Origin: Mycolicibacterium pyrenivorans
Lineage (GTDB): Bacteria; Actinomycetota; Actinomycetes; Mycobacteriales; Mycobacteriaceae
DNA: 64,000 nucleotides
Assembly: GCF_025821625.1 (NCBI RefSeq)
Contig: NZ_JACKSH010000050.1
Span: forward strand, 4,096-68,095
Reading direction: 5' to 3'
Shown here: positions 55,423-63,326 of the stretch, piece after piece
Layout: each line of letters opens with the position of its first letter
Position numbering within the stretch: position 1 is the stretch's first letter
Notes under the pieces: model-generated
What the model was told of the DNA's origin: nothing
Database searches by the model: none
The model's input: only the letters and a program-made list of their open reading frames with translations
Translations under genes and position numbers: made by a program

Positions 55423-56184
55423 ATGTCTGTCAACGAGGTGATCGTCTCGTCCACAGCTGCCGACGCCGAGGCGGTCGAGACCATCAAGAACCACCACGCG
55501 CAACTCGCGGGAAGCCTCACCGCCCTCACCGAGGCGATGCTGACAGCGGCCGAGCGAGGCGGTGACCTCGGGTCGGCCCGCGCGGCGACCGTGCAGTTCG
55601 TCACCGAGCAACTGCTGCCGCACGCCTCCGCCGAGGAGGACGCGCTGTACCCGGCTGCTGCCCGGGACGAGCGGGCCCGGCCGCTGATCGAATCGATGAT
55701 CGCTGCGCACCGGGTCATCGGGGCCCTCGCGGAGCGGATTCGCAGTGAGCCCTCGGGGCTACGTGCGACCGCTGCGGCCGAAGCGCTCCGGGTCGTCTTT
55801 GATGCGCACCTGGCCGACGAGAACGAGCGGATCTTGCCGATCGTGGCTGCCGACCCCGGTGTCTCACTGGCCGATGTGACCCACGGTATGCATGAACTGC
55901 TCGTCGAGCATGCACATGCCGAAGCCGGTCACAACTGTGCCTGCGGTGCGGTCGAGACCGATGATCCGGTGCTCGATGTCCGCGAAGTGCCGCATTCCAT
56001 CAGGCACGCAGCAGTTTTCGGAGCCTTCGATGCGGTCGAGGTGGGTAGGGCGCTGATCTTGGTCGCCCATCACGATCCCATCCCGTTGTTGCATCAGCTA
56101 CGCGAACGCACCGACGGTCGGATCCGCATCGACTATCAGGAGCGCGGCCCGGAAGCCTGGCGGCTGCGCTTGACCAAACTCTAA
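55423..56184 (+). CDS. Hemerythrin-domain protein with DUF2249
   Basis: A 253-residue protein. The hemerythrin (HHE) domain spans 20-160 with di-iron ligands His25, His67, Glu71, His96, His129 and Glu133. A Cys pair (NCACGA) follows. The C-terminal DUF2249 domain (about 180-253) includes ALILVAHHDPIPLLHQLRE. Such pairs occur near NO- and denitrification-related genes, so binding of O2 or NO is likely. RBS GGAGG. The SufR-like regulator is divergent and a NirK-like gene follows within 15 bp. Confidence 0.9.
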   Translation: MSVNEVIVSSTAADAEAVETIKNHHAQLAGSLTALTEAMLTAAERGGDLGSARAATVQFVTEQLLPHASAEEDALYPAAARDERARPLIESMIAAHRVIGALAERIRSEPSGLRATAAAEALRVVFDAHLADENERILPIVAADPGVSLADVTHGMHELLVEHAHAEAGHNCACGAVETDDPVLDVREVPHSIRHAAVFGAFDAVEVGRALILVAHHDPIPLLHQLRERTDGRIRIDYQERGPEAWRLRLTKL

Positions 56185-56198
56185 GGGCGGCAGTGCGA

Positions 56199-57632
56199 AT
56201 GGCCACGGCACCTCGGCCAAGGGACCAATGCCCCTACCCACAGTGCGCACCGGCGGGTTCGCTTGATCGTGTGAGCACGACAGGACCGCCAACTCGCGCA
56301 CTCGGCCCGCAAGGCGGGTCCGGCACGGTCGTTGGTCTCGCCGCGGGGGTTTTCGCAGTGATCCTCGCCGTGGTGCTGGCTGTTTCGGGACACCAGGTCA
56401 CTGTCGAGCACGCGGCTTCCGGCGAGACGCGCACGGTCGATATCGCGTTGGACGGGATGCGGGTGCGACCCGGCACGCTGGAGGTGCCCGCCGGCACCCG
56501 ACTGGTGTTGCGGGTGACGAATCTCGAGGCGGTCCCGCATGATCTACGCCTGGACAGTGGTGAGCGGACGCCGAGCCTCGGCCGGGGCGAGACCGCGCTG
56601 ATCGATGTCGGACCGGTGGACTCGGATCGTCGTGCCTGGTGCACGGTGGCGGGGCACCGCGCCGCCGGTATGACGATGACGATCCGCGTCACGGGCGCGC
56701 CCTCGCATGGCATCTCCGCTCCGGACCCGGTGCACGATGAAGCCGCCGCCGCCTCGGAACTCGATCCGGGCGCCGCGCCGTCGCCGGGATGGGTTCCTCG
56801 TGACGCCGCGCTGCCGCCGGCGTCCGGGACCGTCCACCACCTCGAATTACGTGCCGTTGAACAGGAATTGGAGATCGCTCCGGGGCGACGGGAACGCCGA
56901 TGGACCTTCGCCGGCACCGCGCCCGGGCCCACACTGCGCGGGCAGGTGGGCGATCGGTTCGAGATCACCTTGATCAACGACGCGCCGATGGGCCACAGCA
57001 TCGACTTCCACGCCGGTGCACTGGCACCCGACGAGCCGATGCGCACCATCGAACCGGGGGAGCGCCTCGTGTACCGGTTCACTGCGCACCGCGCGGGGGC
57101 CTGGCTCTACCACTGCAGCACCATGCCGATGTCACAACACATCGCCAACGGCATGTACGGCGCGGTGATCATCGACCCACCCGATCTTCCGCCTGTGGAC
57201 CGGGAGTACTTCCTGGTCAGTGCACAGCTCTACCTCGGCGCGGCGAGCAGCGACGCACAGGTCGACAAGATCCGCACGGACCGCCCAGATGGCTGGATGT
57301 TCAACGGGATGGCCGCCCAGTACGACCACGCGCTATTGACCGCGCGCGTCGGCGAGCGGGTCAGGATCTGGGTGATCAACGCAGGCCCCGGTGGCGCCAC
57401 CGCGTTTCATGTCGTCGGCGGCCAGTTCGACACCGTCTACCGCGAAGGCGCCTGGGTGTTGCGCCCGGACGACCGTGGGGGCGGCGCGCAGGTGCTGGAC
57501 CTGGCACCTGCCCAGGGCGGATTCGTCGAACTGAGTTTCCCCGAACCCGGGCGGTACCCCTTCGTCGACCACGACATGGTTCACGCCGAGAACGGCGCAC
57601 ACGGCGTGTTCGAGGTGGGAGAGCCGCGGTGA
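56199..57632 (+). CDS. Second NirK-like multicopper protein, single-span anchor
   Basis: About 477 residues. An N-terminal span (VVGLAAGVFAVILAVVLAV), then a cupredoxin (PHDLRL; AWCTVAGHRAAGM), then the NirK-like domain with IDFHAG (about 268), LYHCSTMPMSQHIANGM (about 305), FHVVGG (about 405) and DHDMVHAE. These match the classic type-1 and type-2 Cu ligands and catalytic Asp/His. It is a shorter paralogue of the 51964-54537 protein, lacking the polytopic part. Start is uncertain: GTG 56193, ATG 56199 (chosen, after AGGGCGG) or GTG 56271. It overlaps a CopD-like gene (GTGA). Confidence 0.85.
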   Translation: MATAPRPRDQCPYPQCAPAGSLDRVSTTGPPTRALGPQGGSGTVVGLAAGVFAVILAVVLAVSGHQVTVEHAASGETRTVDIALDGMRVRPGTLEVPAGTRLVLRVTNLEAVPHDLRLDSGERTPSLGRGETALIDVGPVDSDRRAWCTVAGHRAAGMTMTIRVTGAPSHGISAPDPVHDEAAAASELDPGAAPSPGWVPRDAALPPASGTVHHLELRAVEQELEIAPGRRERRWTFAGTAPGPTLRGQVGDRFEITLINDAPMGHSIDFHAGALAPDEPMRTIEPGERLVYRFTAHRAGAWLYHCSTMPMSQHIANGMYGAVIIDPPDLPPVDREYFLVSAQLYLGAASSDAQVDKIRTDRPDGWMFNGMAAQYDHALLTARVGERVRIWVINAGPGGATAFHVVGGQFDTVYREGAWVLRPDDRGGGAQVLDLAPAQGGFVELSFPEPGRYPFVDHDMVHAENGAHGVFEVGEPR

Positions 57633-58066
57633 TCGACATCTGGACGGCCGTGCGCTTCCTGCACGTGCTGGGAGCCATCATCTGGGTGGGTGGCCAATTG
57701 ACCGTCACGGTGGTGGTGCTGCCGATGGCACAGCGGCAACTCGTCGCGTCCGATCGCGCCAACGTCATGCGCGCTGTGGGCAAGCGGTTCGCGCTCATCA
57801 CGGCCGCGGTGTTCCTTCCGGTTCAAATCGCCACCGGTGTCCTGCTGGCCGTCCACCGCGACGTCACGTGGGCGATGCTGCTGGAACCCGGCTACGGCCG
57901 GGTGCTGATGGCCAAGGTGCTGCTGTTCGCCGCGGTGATGGCTGCCTCGGTGGTGCACGGTATGGCGCAGGCCCGTCGCCGGCCCCGCGCGGCCAGGGCC
58001 GCATCGATCGCCTCGCTGGTCGGGTCGCTGGGCATCGTGCTGCTCGCCACCGCACTGGTGGGCTGA
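57629..58066 (+). CDS. CopD-like copper-related membrane protein
   Basis: A 145-residue protein with four membrane spans. His in FLHVLGAIIWVGGQL (span 1) and VHGMAQARRR (end of span 3) are typical of CopD-type proteins, which move copper or bind heme in the membrane. GTG overlaps the preceding stop, so it should be co-translated with the NirK-like protein and may help its metallation or electron supply. Confidence 0.78.
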   Translation: MIDIWTAVRFLHVLGAIIWVGGQLTVTVVVLPMAQRQLVASDRANVMRAVGKRFALITAAVFLPVQIATGVLLAVHRDVTWAMLLEPGYGRVLMAKVLLFAAVMAASVVHGMAQARRRPRAARAASIASLVGSLGIVLLATALVG

Positions 58067-58122
58067 GCGGGAGTCGGCGCGACCTGGCGACGTCGAGCGA
58101 CGGCGTCCACATCTCACCGAAG

Positions 58123-58135
58123 CGTCACAGTGACG
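58123..58135. repeat. Palindrome CGTCACnGTGACG, copy 1
   Basis: CGTCACAGTGACG, followed by TAA. The same 13-bp symmetric motif recurs at 59071 and 60955, each time upstream of a damaged gene. The gap 58067-58338 holds no intact gene. Confidence 0.6.
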
Positions 58136-58338
58136 TAATGGCGGTGATCGTCGGGGATGGGCTCCGGTGGCGAAAGTGCCGTTGTGTCAGGCTATTTGGA
58201 TGTTCCCGCGTGGCCGATGGGGGCTGAACTCGCGTCCGCGTTCGTTGGGCCGCCCGACGCGCGTCCATCCATAAGGATTTGCACAATATCTCGTGTGGCG
58301 TCGCAATGAGTTTTGCCCTCCGGTGCAGTCTGATCTGC

Positions 58339-58911
58339 ATGGGCAAACTCATCTATGGCTTCAACGTGTCGGTGGACGGGTACATCGCCGACGCACAAGG
58401 CAGCATCGACTGGTCCGATCCGAGCGAAGAGAAGAACTGCACCAGTACTGGAACGACTTCGAGCGGGAGACCGCGCTGTCGTTCTACGGGCGGCGGCTCT
58501 ACGAACTGATGTCGGCGTACTGGCCGACTGCCGACAAAGCCCCGGACGCCACCCCTTTGATCGTCGACTTCGCGCACATCTGGCGCGACATGCCCCAAGG
58601 TCGTGTTCTCGCACACCCTGGAGTCCGTCGACTGGAACTCCCGCCTGGAACGCGGCGACCCGGTCGAGGTGGTGAGGAAGCTGAAAGCCGAAACCGACGG
58701 CAGGCTGGAGGTGGCCGGCGCGACGCTGGCCGCACCGATCGTGCAGGCCGGACTGGTGGATGAGTACCGGATCGTGGTCGCGCCCACCGCCGTGGGCGGT
58801 GGCACACCGTTCTTCCCGACACTGCCGTCATGGATCTCGCTGCGACTGTTGGAGAACCGCACCTTCCCGGGGGGTGCGGTCCTGCTGCGCTACGAGGCGA
58901 CACACGACTGA
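58339..58911 (+). pseudogene. Frameshifted dihydrofolate-reductase-family gene (RibD C-domain)
   Basis: MGKLIYGFNVSVDGYIADAQ begins in one frame. Near 58430 the similarity moves to the next frame (YWNDFERETALSFYGRRLYE), and near 58594 a CCCC run shifts it again (VVFSHTLESVDWNSRLERGD to the TGA at 58909). Joined, the parts make a nearly full-length protein of about 190 residues of the YyaP/RibD dihydrofolate reductase family. Two frameshifts suggest a recent pseudogene. Sequencing errors at homopolymers could mimic the second. Confidence 0.85.
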
Positions 58912-59070
58912 TCGACATGCACAGCCAGGTGACGTGCGGATGCACCAGCAGTTCGGCGAACTGCTACCCGGGAAACTCGACGACCCACTTTCTGAACCGG
59001 AAAGCCCTGCGCAGGAGAGTAATTCGGCTAGCCGGCGTCGTTTACGCCCATCAGTCCCACGCCACCATTT

Positions 59071-59083
59071 CGTCACCGTGACG
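59071..59083. repeat. Palindrome CGTCACnGTGACG, copy 2
   Basis: CGTCACCGTGACG, followed by TTAA. It lies 92 bp upstream of the truncated SRPBCC gene. The gap 58912-59175 has no other supported feature. Confidence 0.6.
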
Positions 59084-59175
59084 TTAATCCGGCCACGTGG
59101 GCACCAGTCGGAGCGGTAGGCGGCACTCAATCGGGATCGCATATCCGGCACTGGCCAGGCGGTCACGGAACAGCC

Positions 59176-59583
59176 TTGGCAGGCGCTGTCAGGTCGGTCG
59201 ACGGCACCGGCTGGGTGCGGGAGCCGCGCGCCGGCGAGCGGCTGACCGAAGTCGGCCAGGTCTTCCGGATGGCGATGTACCACGAGAACTACGGGGGCAT
59301 GCACTACGAGGTGGCCAACCGGGTCGAGGTCTTCCAGCCGCCGCACGCGATTGCGTGGCTGCCGGGCGAAGGCGCTGATGACGCCAACCTCGACTTCGGC
59401 GGCTGGATCTGGCGCTACGACCTCGAGCCGGTCGGCGACGACCGGACGGAGGTCACGCTGACGTATGACTGGTCGGCGGTGCCGCAGGCCATTCGCGAAC
59501 ACATCGGGTTCCCGCCGTTCGACCCGCAGCACCTCGACAACTCGCTCAAGCACCTCGCCGGGCTGGCACAATCTCGACCGTAG
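59176..59583 (+). pseudogene. 5'-truncated SRPBCC/AHSA1-like gene
   Basis: The 135-codon frame encodes the C-terminal three quarters of an SRPBCC protein: VDGTGWVREPRAGERLTEVG, QVFRMAMYHENYGGMHYEVANRVEVFQPPHAIAWLPG, then RTEVTLTYDWSAVPQAI and a C-terminal helix. The first strand and helix of the fold (about 25-30 residues) are absent. The only start is TTG at 59176 with no ribosome-binding site. Probably a remnant. Confidence 0.6.
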
Positions 59584-59625
59584 GAGCCGCCGCGTAATCC
59601 GTCACTAAAGGCTTTGTAGCACAAT

Positions 59626-59678
59626 GCAACTCGCTACCTTTGACTGGTAACGGTGCGTGCTCGACAGGTGCGAGTTGC
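59626..59678. repeat. TA-boundary repeat R1, inside a 9-bp inverted repeat
   Basis: A 31-bp segment at 59643-59673 (starting ACTGGTAACGGTGCGTG) matches 28 of 31 bases of R2 at 60366. It lies within GCAACTCGC (59626-59634) / GCGAGTTGC (59670-59678). It is downstream of relG, and relFG is bracketed by R1 and R2 in the same orientation. Confidence 0.65.
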
Positions 59679-59739
59679 GGGACGGGTACTCGACAATCAG
59701 TACGGCGACCGCCGACGGTCACCATCAGGTCGACAGCGG

Positions 59740-60027
59740 TTAGGGCCGGTAGACGTCAGCGCGGTGGTCCACTCGGACGATGAAGACGATGCGAGCAGCG
59801 TCGTCGATTCGATAGAGCACGCGGTAAGGCCCACGACGGGCACTGAACAGACCCGCCAGGTCGTCTCGGAGCGGCTTGCCGACCCGGCGTGGCTCACGGG
59901 CTAGATCGCCGAAGGCGAACTCGACAACGGCCGACAACACGCGAGGCGGAAGCGTGTTGAGCCCGCGTCGCGCTGTGGCGGTGAAACGAACCTCGAAGGC
60001 GGCGGACGGCCCTCCGAGATCGGTCAC
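59740..60027 (-). CDS. relG: RelE-family toxin, RelG-like
   Basis: A 95-residue RelE/ParE-fold mRNA interferase. FEVRFTATARRGLNTLPPRV, FGDLAREPRRVGKPLRDDLAG, ARRGPYRVLYRIDDAARIV and RVDHRADVYRP follow the M. tuberculosis RelG sequence closely, including the Arg/Lys-rich catalytic face. It would cleave mRNA at the ribosome when antitoxin is lost. GTG overlaps the relF stop by four bases. Confidence 0.9.
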   Translation of the reverse strand: MTDLGGPSAAFEVRFTATARRGLNTLPPRVLSAVVEFAFGDLAREPRRVGKPLRDDLAGLFSARRGPYRVLYRIDDAARIVFIVRVDHRADVYRP

Positions 60028-60308
60028 GACCGGTGCTGTTGCGGAACGCCGAACTCAGATCGGATCTCGCCTTCGCCATACGTTTTACCTGCGGCGATGT
60101 CGGCATCCGCCTCAGCGATCGCGTCGCGAATGCCGGGCTGCGACAGCCAGTACAGGGTTTCTTGCAACGATTCCCATTCTTCGAAACCGATCAGCACTGC
60201 AGCCGGCGAACCGTTTTTGGTGATCGTCACCTGGTCTTTCGTCAGCGTGACGGCATCGACGAACTCGTTGAGTTTGTCCTTGAGCTTCGAGATGGGCAAG
60301 ATCTGCAT
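60024..60308 (-). CDS. relF: Phd/RelB-family antitoxin, RelF-like
   Basis: A 94-residue Phd/YefM-type antitoxin: N-terminal DNA-binding part MQILPISKLKDKLNEFVDAV, TITKNGSPAAVLIGFEEWES, and a toxin-wrapping helix SQPGIRDAIAEADADIAAGK, very like M. tuberculosis RelF. It neutralises RelG and represses the operon. A perfect 22-bp palindrome lies 33 bp upstream of its ATG. Confidence 0.9.
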   Translation of the reverse strand: MQILPISKLKDKLNEFVDAVTLTKDQVTITKNGSPAAVLIGFEEWESLQETLYWLSQPGIRDAIAEADADIAAGKTYGEGEIRSEFGVPQQHRS

Positions 60309-60340
60309 GAGACCAGTGTAGGCCGTAATTTCAGCCGATG

Positions 60341-60362
60341 CTAGGCCTAAATTTAGGCCTAG
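60341..60362. promoter_or_regulatory. 22-bp palindrome upstream of relF
   Basis: A perfect palindrome with arms CTAGGCCTAAA, AAATTT at the centre. A TAGGCC half-site recurs at 60319-60324. It fits the autoregulatory operator of the RelF/RelG complex. Confidence 0.7.
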
Positions 60363-60365
60363 TTA

Positions 60366-60396
60366 ACTGGTAACGGTGCGTGTTCAAGAGGTGCGA
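60366..60396. repeat. TA-boundary repeat R2
   Basis: Begins ACTGGTAACGGTGCGTG and matches R1 at 28 of 31 positions. Its reverse complement contains GTTACCAGT, also present in R4. It sits between relF and the phosphotransferase remnant. Confidence 0.65.
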
Positions 60397-60512
60397 CTTC
60401 CTTCGTAGCCCGCCTTGAGGGGGAGTGGTTCTGCTCAGGTTTAGATTTGCCAACAACGGCACCCGCCCTCGTCAACCTGGAGCTACTTGCAGGGTGCCAC
60501 CGCCACTGCGTG

Positions 60513-60839
60513 TTAGGAGAGCAGTTCTTCCAGCAGTTCAACGGATTGGAGCTGTTGGCAGACTTCGGTCGCCCGTTGGGTGCCGGCCAGGCCGATGTGC
60601 AGTGGCTGCCACTTCGAGGCCATGTCCGCGGTCGATGTCGCCGCGGCCCATGAGTAGACCGCGAATAGCCGGTATTGCTGCCAGGCGTCGTCTTCGGTGA
60701 GTGTGACGCCGGCCTCGCAGAGGAGTCTGCAGTAACGGCGCAGCCACTCGCGTTCGTTGGCTGTTCGCACCTGGAGGGACGCGGTGGGAGCTTCGGGTGA
60801 CGTCCGAGGCGTAGACTCTTCGACGGCGCGGATCCGCAT
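60513..60839 (-). pseudogene. C-terminal remnant of a phosphotransferase/kinase-like gene
   Basis: The frame from ATG 60839 encodes 108 residues; from ANEREWLRRYCRLLCEAGV it resembles the C-terminus of the mycobacterial aminoglycoside-phosphotransferase/choline-kinase-like family (LTEDDAWQQYRLFAVYSWAA, WQPLHIGLAGTQRATEVCQQ). The kinase core is absent. It is a fragment. Confidence 0.6.
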
Positions 60840-61164
60840 GGCGACGATCCTCGCCCGCTGCCCGATGGCACGGCCGGGTACGGAAAACGAGATCTGATAG
60901 TCGAAAACAACTGTGTCGCAGCAATTTCCATGATCCGCCTACCTGGCGGCAAATCGTCACTGTGACGTATTGAGGGGAATCCGACGGGAAGCGGGACCGA
61001 GGTTACACGCGGCCGAGGTGCGAGTCTTTTCATCCGATGCAACTCGCCGTAGTTAAAATACCGATAAGCCACATTATGTCAACTAGAGTGCGCGCTATTG
61101 CACTGTTGCCCAACGGCTTTCATCTCTGGCATCCATCCAGCTTGAGGCCATCGACGGCCGCTGA
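60840..61164. other. Gene-free stretch with palindrome copy 3 and repeat-like parts
   Basis: CGTCACTGTGACG (60955-60967) is the third copy of the CGTCACnGTGACG palindrome. At 61017-61047 GCGAGT and ATGCAACTCGC echo the arms of R1. The segment is relatively AT-rich near 61050-61090, and I see no gene in it. Confidence 0.5.
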
Positions 61165-61590
61165 TCAGTGGTCCGGGTGCGTTACCGCACGTAGGTCCAG
61201 CTGGGGTATCCCGGAGAAGTCACCTGGGTTGCACGTGTACAACGGCACACCGTGCGCGACGGCACTGGCCGCAATGAGCGCGTCGTAGGCCCGTGCGGCC
61301 GGTTTGCGGCCCGAAGTACGCAAGGCGGCAGCGACACCCCCAAACGCCCGCGCACTCTCGGCGCCGAACGGAAGGACCTCGAAATCTGCCTCGGCCTGTT
61401 GCAGGTGTTGCTGACGCGCGCTACGTTCCGCATCCGTTCGGGCGACATTCGGCCCCACAGACAACTCAGCCAGGGTTATCGCGCTTATCACGGACTCGTT
61501 CGGCAGTTCGTCCGGATCCAACAGGCGGCCGAGCAGAATCACTGTAGACGTGTCGAGCATGCCTCTTGACTGGTCGACCGATGCGGTCAC
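61165..61590 (-). CDS. vapC: VapC-family PIN-domain toxin
   Basis: A 141-residue PIN-domain ribonuclease. Acidic catalytic residues fall in MLDTSTVILL (Asp), TLAELSVG (Glu), YDALIAASA (Asp) and NPGDFSGI (Asp). VapC toxins cleave tRNA or 23S rRNA. The GTG at 61590 overlaps the vapB stop (GTGA); an internal ATG at 61560 is also possible. Confidence 0.88.
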   Translation of the reverse strand: MTASVDQSRGMLDTSTVILLGRLLDPDELPNESVISAITLAELSVGPNVARTDAERSARQQHLQQAEADFEVLPFGAESARAFGGVAAALRTSGRKPAARAYDALIAASAVAHGVPLYTCNPGDFSGIPQLDLRAVTHPDH

Positions 61591-61826
61591 AGTGATGGGT
61601 CCATCACGCTGTCCACATCCGAACGCAACGTCTCCACATCCACGCGCGGCAGGTTTCGGCGACGGCGAATGAGTTCAGTCGGACTGACACTGCGACGTGG
61701 CAGCGGGTTCAGTTCTGCCACCGCCGCGCCATCGCGCGTCACCACAATCCGCTCGCCCCGCTCCACTCTGCGCAGCACTTCCCCACCGTGGTTGCGGAGG
61801 TCGCGGACGGTCACTACCTCGGTCAT
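61587..61826 (-). CDS. vapB: VapB antitoxin, Phd/AbrB-like
   Basis: A 79-residue antitoxin: TVRDLRNHGGEVLRRVERGERIVVTRDGAA and AELNPLPRRSVSPTELI. It neutralises the VapC encoded downstream. A TACGAT -10 element 6 bp before the ATG suggests a leaderless transcript. Confidence 0.87.
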   Translation of the reverse strand: MTEVVTVRDLRNHGGEVLRRVERGERIVVTRDGAAVAELNPLPRRSVSPTELIRRRRNLPRVDVETLRSDVDSVMDPSL

Positions 61827-61838
61827 GCATAAATCGTA

Positions 61839-61848
61839 TCACCGGTGA
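61839..61848. promoter_or_regulatory. Palindrome upstream of vapB (first module)
   Basis: TCACCGGTGA lies 12 bp before the vapB ATG, next to the TACGAT -10 element, a fitting place for the VapBC autorepression site. Confidence 0.45.
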
Positions 61849-61988
61849 GACACACCCCGCACGGGCTAACAGCAAACTTCTTCGAGGCGTTGTCGTCCAC
61901 ATGCAACCACCGACCCGATACCGAATAGCTCGCAACTACCCAGATGGCGCAGCGCCGCCACGGTGGGGCTGACCCTGAATTACTCCTC

Positions 61989-62040
61989 AGGAATACGGCA
62001 GGATCGAATATGGCGGGCTACCTGTAGAGTACGGCGTATT
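61989..62040. repeat. TA-boundary repeat R3
   Basis: This 52-bp segment matches R4 at 43 of 52 positions, including GGATCGAATATGGCGGG. It lies between the first vapBC and mazEF. The gap 61827-62089 has no gene. Confidence 0.7.
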
Positions 62041-62089
62041 CGTCACTCGCCCAAGCGATTTCACACTACGCAGTGGTCGTACTTGCATG

Positions 62090-62389
62090 TCAGTCGAGGT
62101 CGAACGCGTGCCGAATCGCCGTTGTCAGCATTTCCTCTTGATCGGGGAGGAAGAACCCGATCTGGCGCCCCAGTGCCGCAACCGGGATTGTGACGATGTT
62201 GTCGACGCTGACGACGGAATCTTTCTCGAGTCCGTTACGTACACCTACGGGAACTTCAGTCGACAGGCCGCGAACTGTTCCGGTTATCGGCGCGACGGTG
62301 ACTCTGGTTAGGTGGGGCCGCACAAGTTCCCGGGTCAGGATTAGAACCGGACGCCCCTTATCAAGTTGGGCGGCGTGAATTGGTCTCAA
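62090..62389 (-). CDS. mazF: MazF/PemK-family toxin
   Basis: A 99-residue endoribonuclease: RPIHAAQLDKGRPVLILTRE, HLTRVTVAPITGTVRGLSTE, VDNIVTIPVAALGRQIGFF. The conserved Arg/Thr pair of MazF is present. It cleaves mRNA, rRNA or tRNA at short sequences; specificity unknown. ATG overlaps mazE by four bases. Confidence 0.9.
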   Translation of the reverse strand: MRPIHAAQLDKGRPVLILTRELVRPHLTRVTVAPITGTVRGLSTEVPVGVRNGLEKDSVVSVDNIVTIPVAALGRQIGFFLPDQEEMLTTAIRHAFDLD

Positions 62390-62622
62390 TCGATATCCAG
62401 TTCGAAGGCAGCGGCTTGAGCAGCGAGCGCGTCAAAGTCATGATCTGCTGTGGTCCGCTCGGCGAGAATCGCCGCATCGCGGGCAGCGATCAGCCGGCGT
62501 CGCTCACGTTCGAGTGCTTTGAGGACAAACGATGCGCGGCTCTCGACGTGCCGTTGGTCCACTTCCCCGTCAATGAAATCGACCACCTCGTCCGGTAGCC
62601 GAACGGCAATCTGCTTGCTCAT
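62386..62622 (-). CDS. mazE: MazE-like ribbon-helix-helix antitoxin
   Basis: A 78-residue antitoxin resembling mycobacterial MazE: MSKQIAVRLPDEVVDFIDGE (ribbon strand), VESRASFVLKALERERRRLI and an acidic toxin-binding tail. ATG at 62622 is inside a CATGACGTCATG palindrome. Confidence 0.88.
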   Translation of the reverse strand: MSKQIAVRLPDEVVDFIDGEVDQRHVESRASFVLKALERERRRLIAARDAAILAERTTADHDFDALAAQAAAFELDID

Positions 62623-62631
62623 GACGTCATG
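62620..62631. promoter_or_regulatory. Palindrome over the mazE start codon
   Basis: CATGACGTCATG contains the mazE ATG. Binding here by MazE would block initiation directly. Confidence 0.5.
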
Positions 62632-62804
62632 GTACCGATGTGGGATGCGAAGTGCTACCGCAACGTGCCGACGGTGTCGATGACTAAGCGAACAAACTTC
62701 AGACGGATCGTCGCGAAGACGCGTCATCCAATGACGCGGAAGCGACCCCTTCAATCACGCCTCCCTTTGCCGCATCTCGACTGATGCACTGTCACGAAAT
62801 CCGG

Positions 62805-62856
62805 AGGAATACGACCGGATCGAATATGGCGGGTTACCAGTAGGCCATTGCGTATT
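62805..62856. repeat. TA-boundary repeat R4
   Basis: Matches R3 at 43 of 52 positions and R5 at 28 of 38. Contains GTTACCAGT, shared with R1/R2 in reverse. It sits between mazEF and the second vapBC. No gene is seen in the rest of 62632-62903. Confidence 0.7.
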
Positions 62857-62903
62857 GCTCTGTGGCGCAGCATATTCGAAGAGTTGCTGCTGCCCCGCCC
62901 TGC

Positions 62904-63326
62904 TCAGATAGTGCCCCGTTCCAGAACCCATTGGTGCCGGAACGGCAGTACCTCTGCAGCGATCTCAAAGTCGGCGTCATAGTGGATCAGCGTCACGTCA
63001 TGGGCATCGGCAATGGCGGCGATCAGGAGGTCGGCCATACCGACAGCACGGTGGCGGCCGGTGCTGGCCAACTGCCGTTGGGCGCCGAGTGCCGTCTGCC
63101 AATGTTCGTCATCGGTTGGCAGGTATTCGTAGGCCAAACGGCGGTCTGACCAGAGTTGTTCATAGTCCGCAGGATTGCGGGCGCTGTATAGCGCCTCGGC
63201 GTCGAGTTGAGCTGTGGTGGCGACCAATCCGGCCTCAACTAGTGGTGAGAGCCTGGCGGCAACCTCAGGGTGCGTCATCCGTGCTGCTGCACTGGTATCG
63301 ATAAGGTGCCGAGCGATCAGCGCCAC
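62904..63326 (-). CDS. vapC: VapC-family PIN-domain toxin (second module)
   Basis: A 140-residue PIN protein. Asp in RHLIDTSAAARM, Glu in LDAEALYS, Asp in VGMADLLIAAIA and Asp in IHYDADFE form the acidic pocket. Overlaps vapB by 10 bp. Confidence 0.9.
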   Translation of the reverse strand: MALIARHLIDTSAAARMTHPEVAARLSPLVEAGLVATTAQLDAEALYSARNPADYEQLWSDRRLAYEYLPTDDEHWQTALGAQRQLASTGRHRAVGMADLLIAAIADAHDVTLIHYDADFEIAAEVLPFRHQWVLERGTI

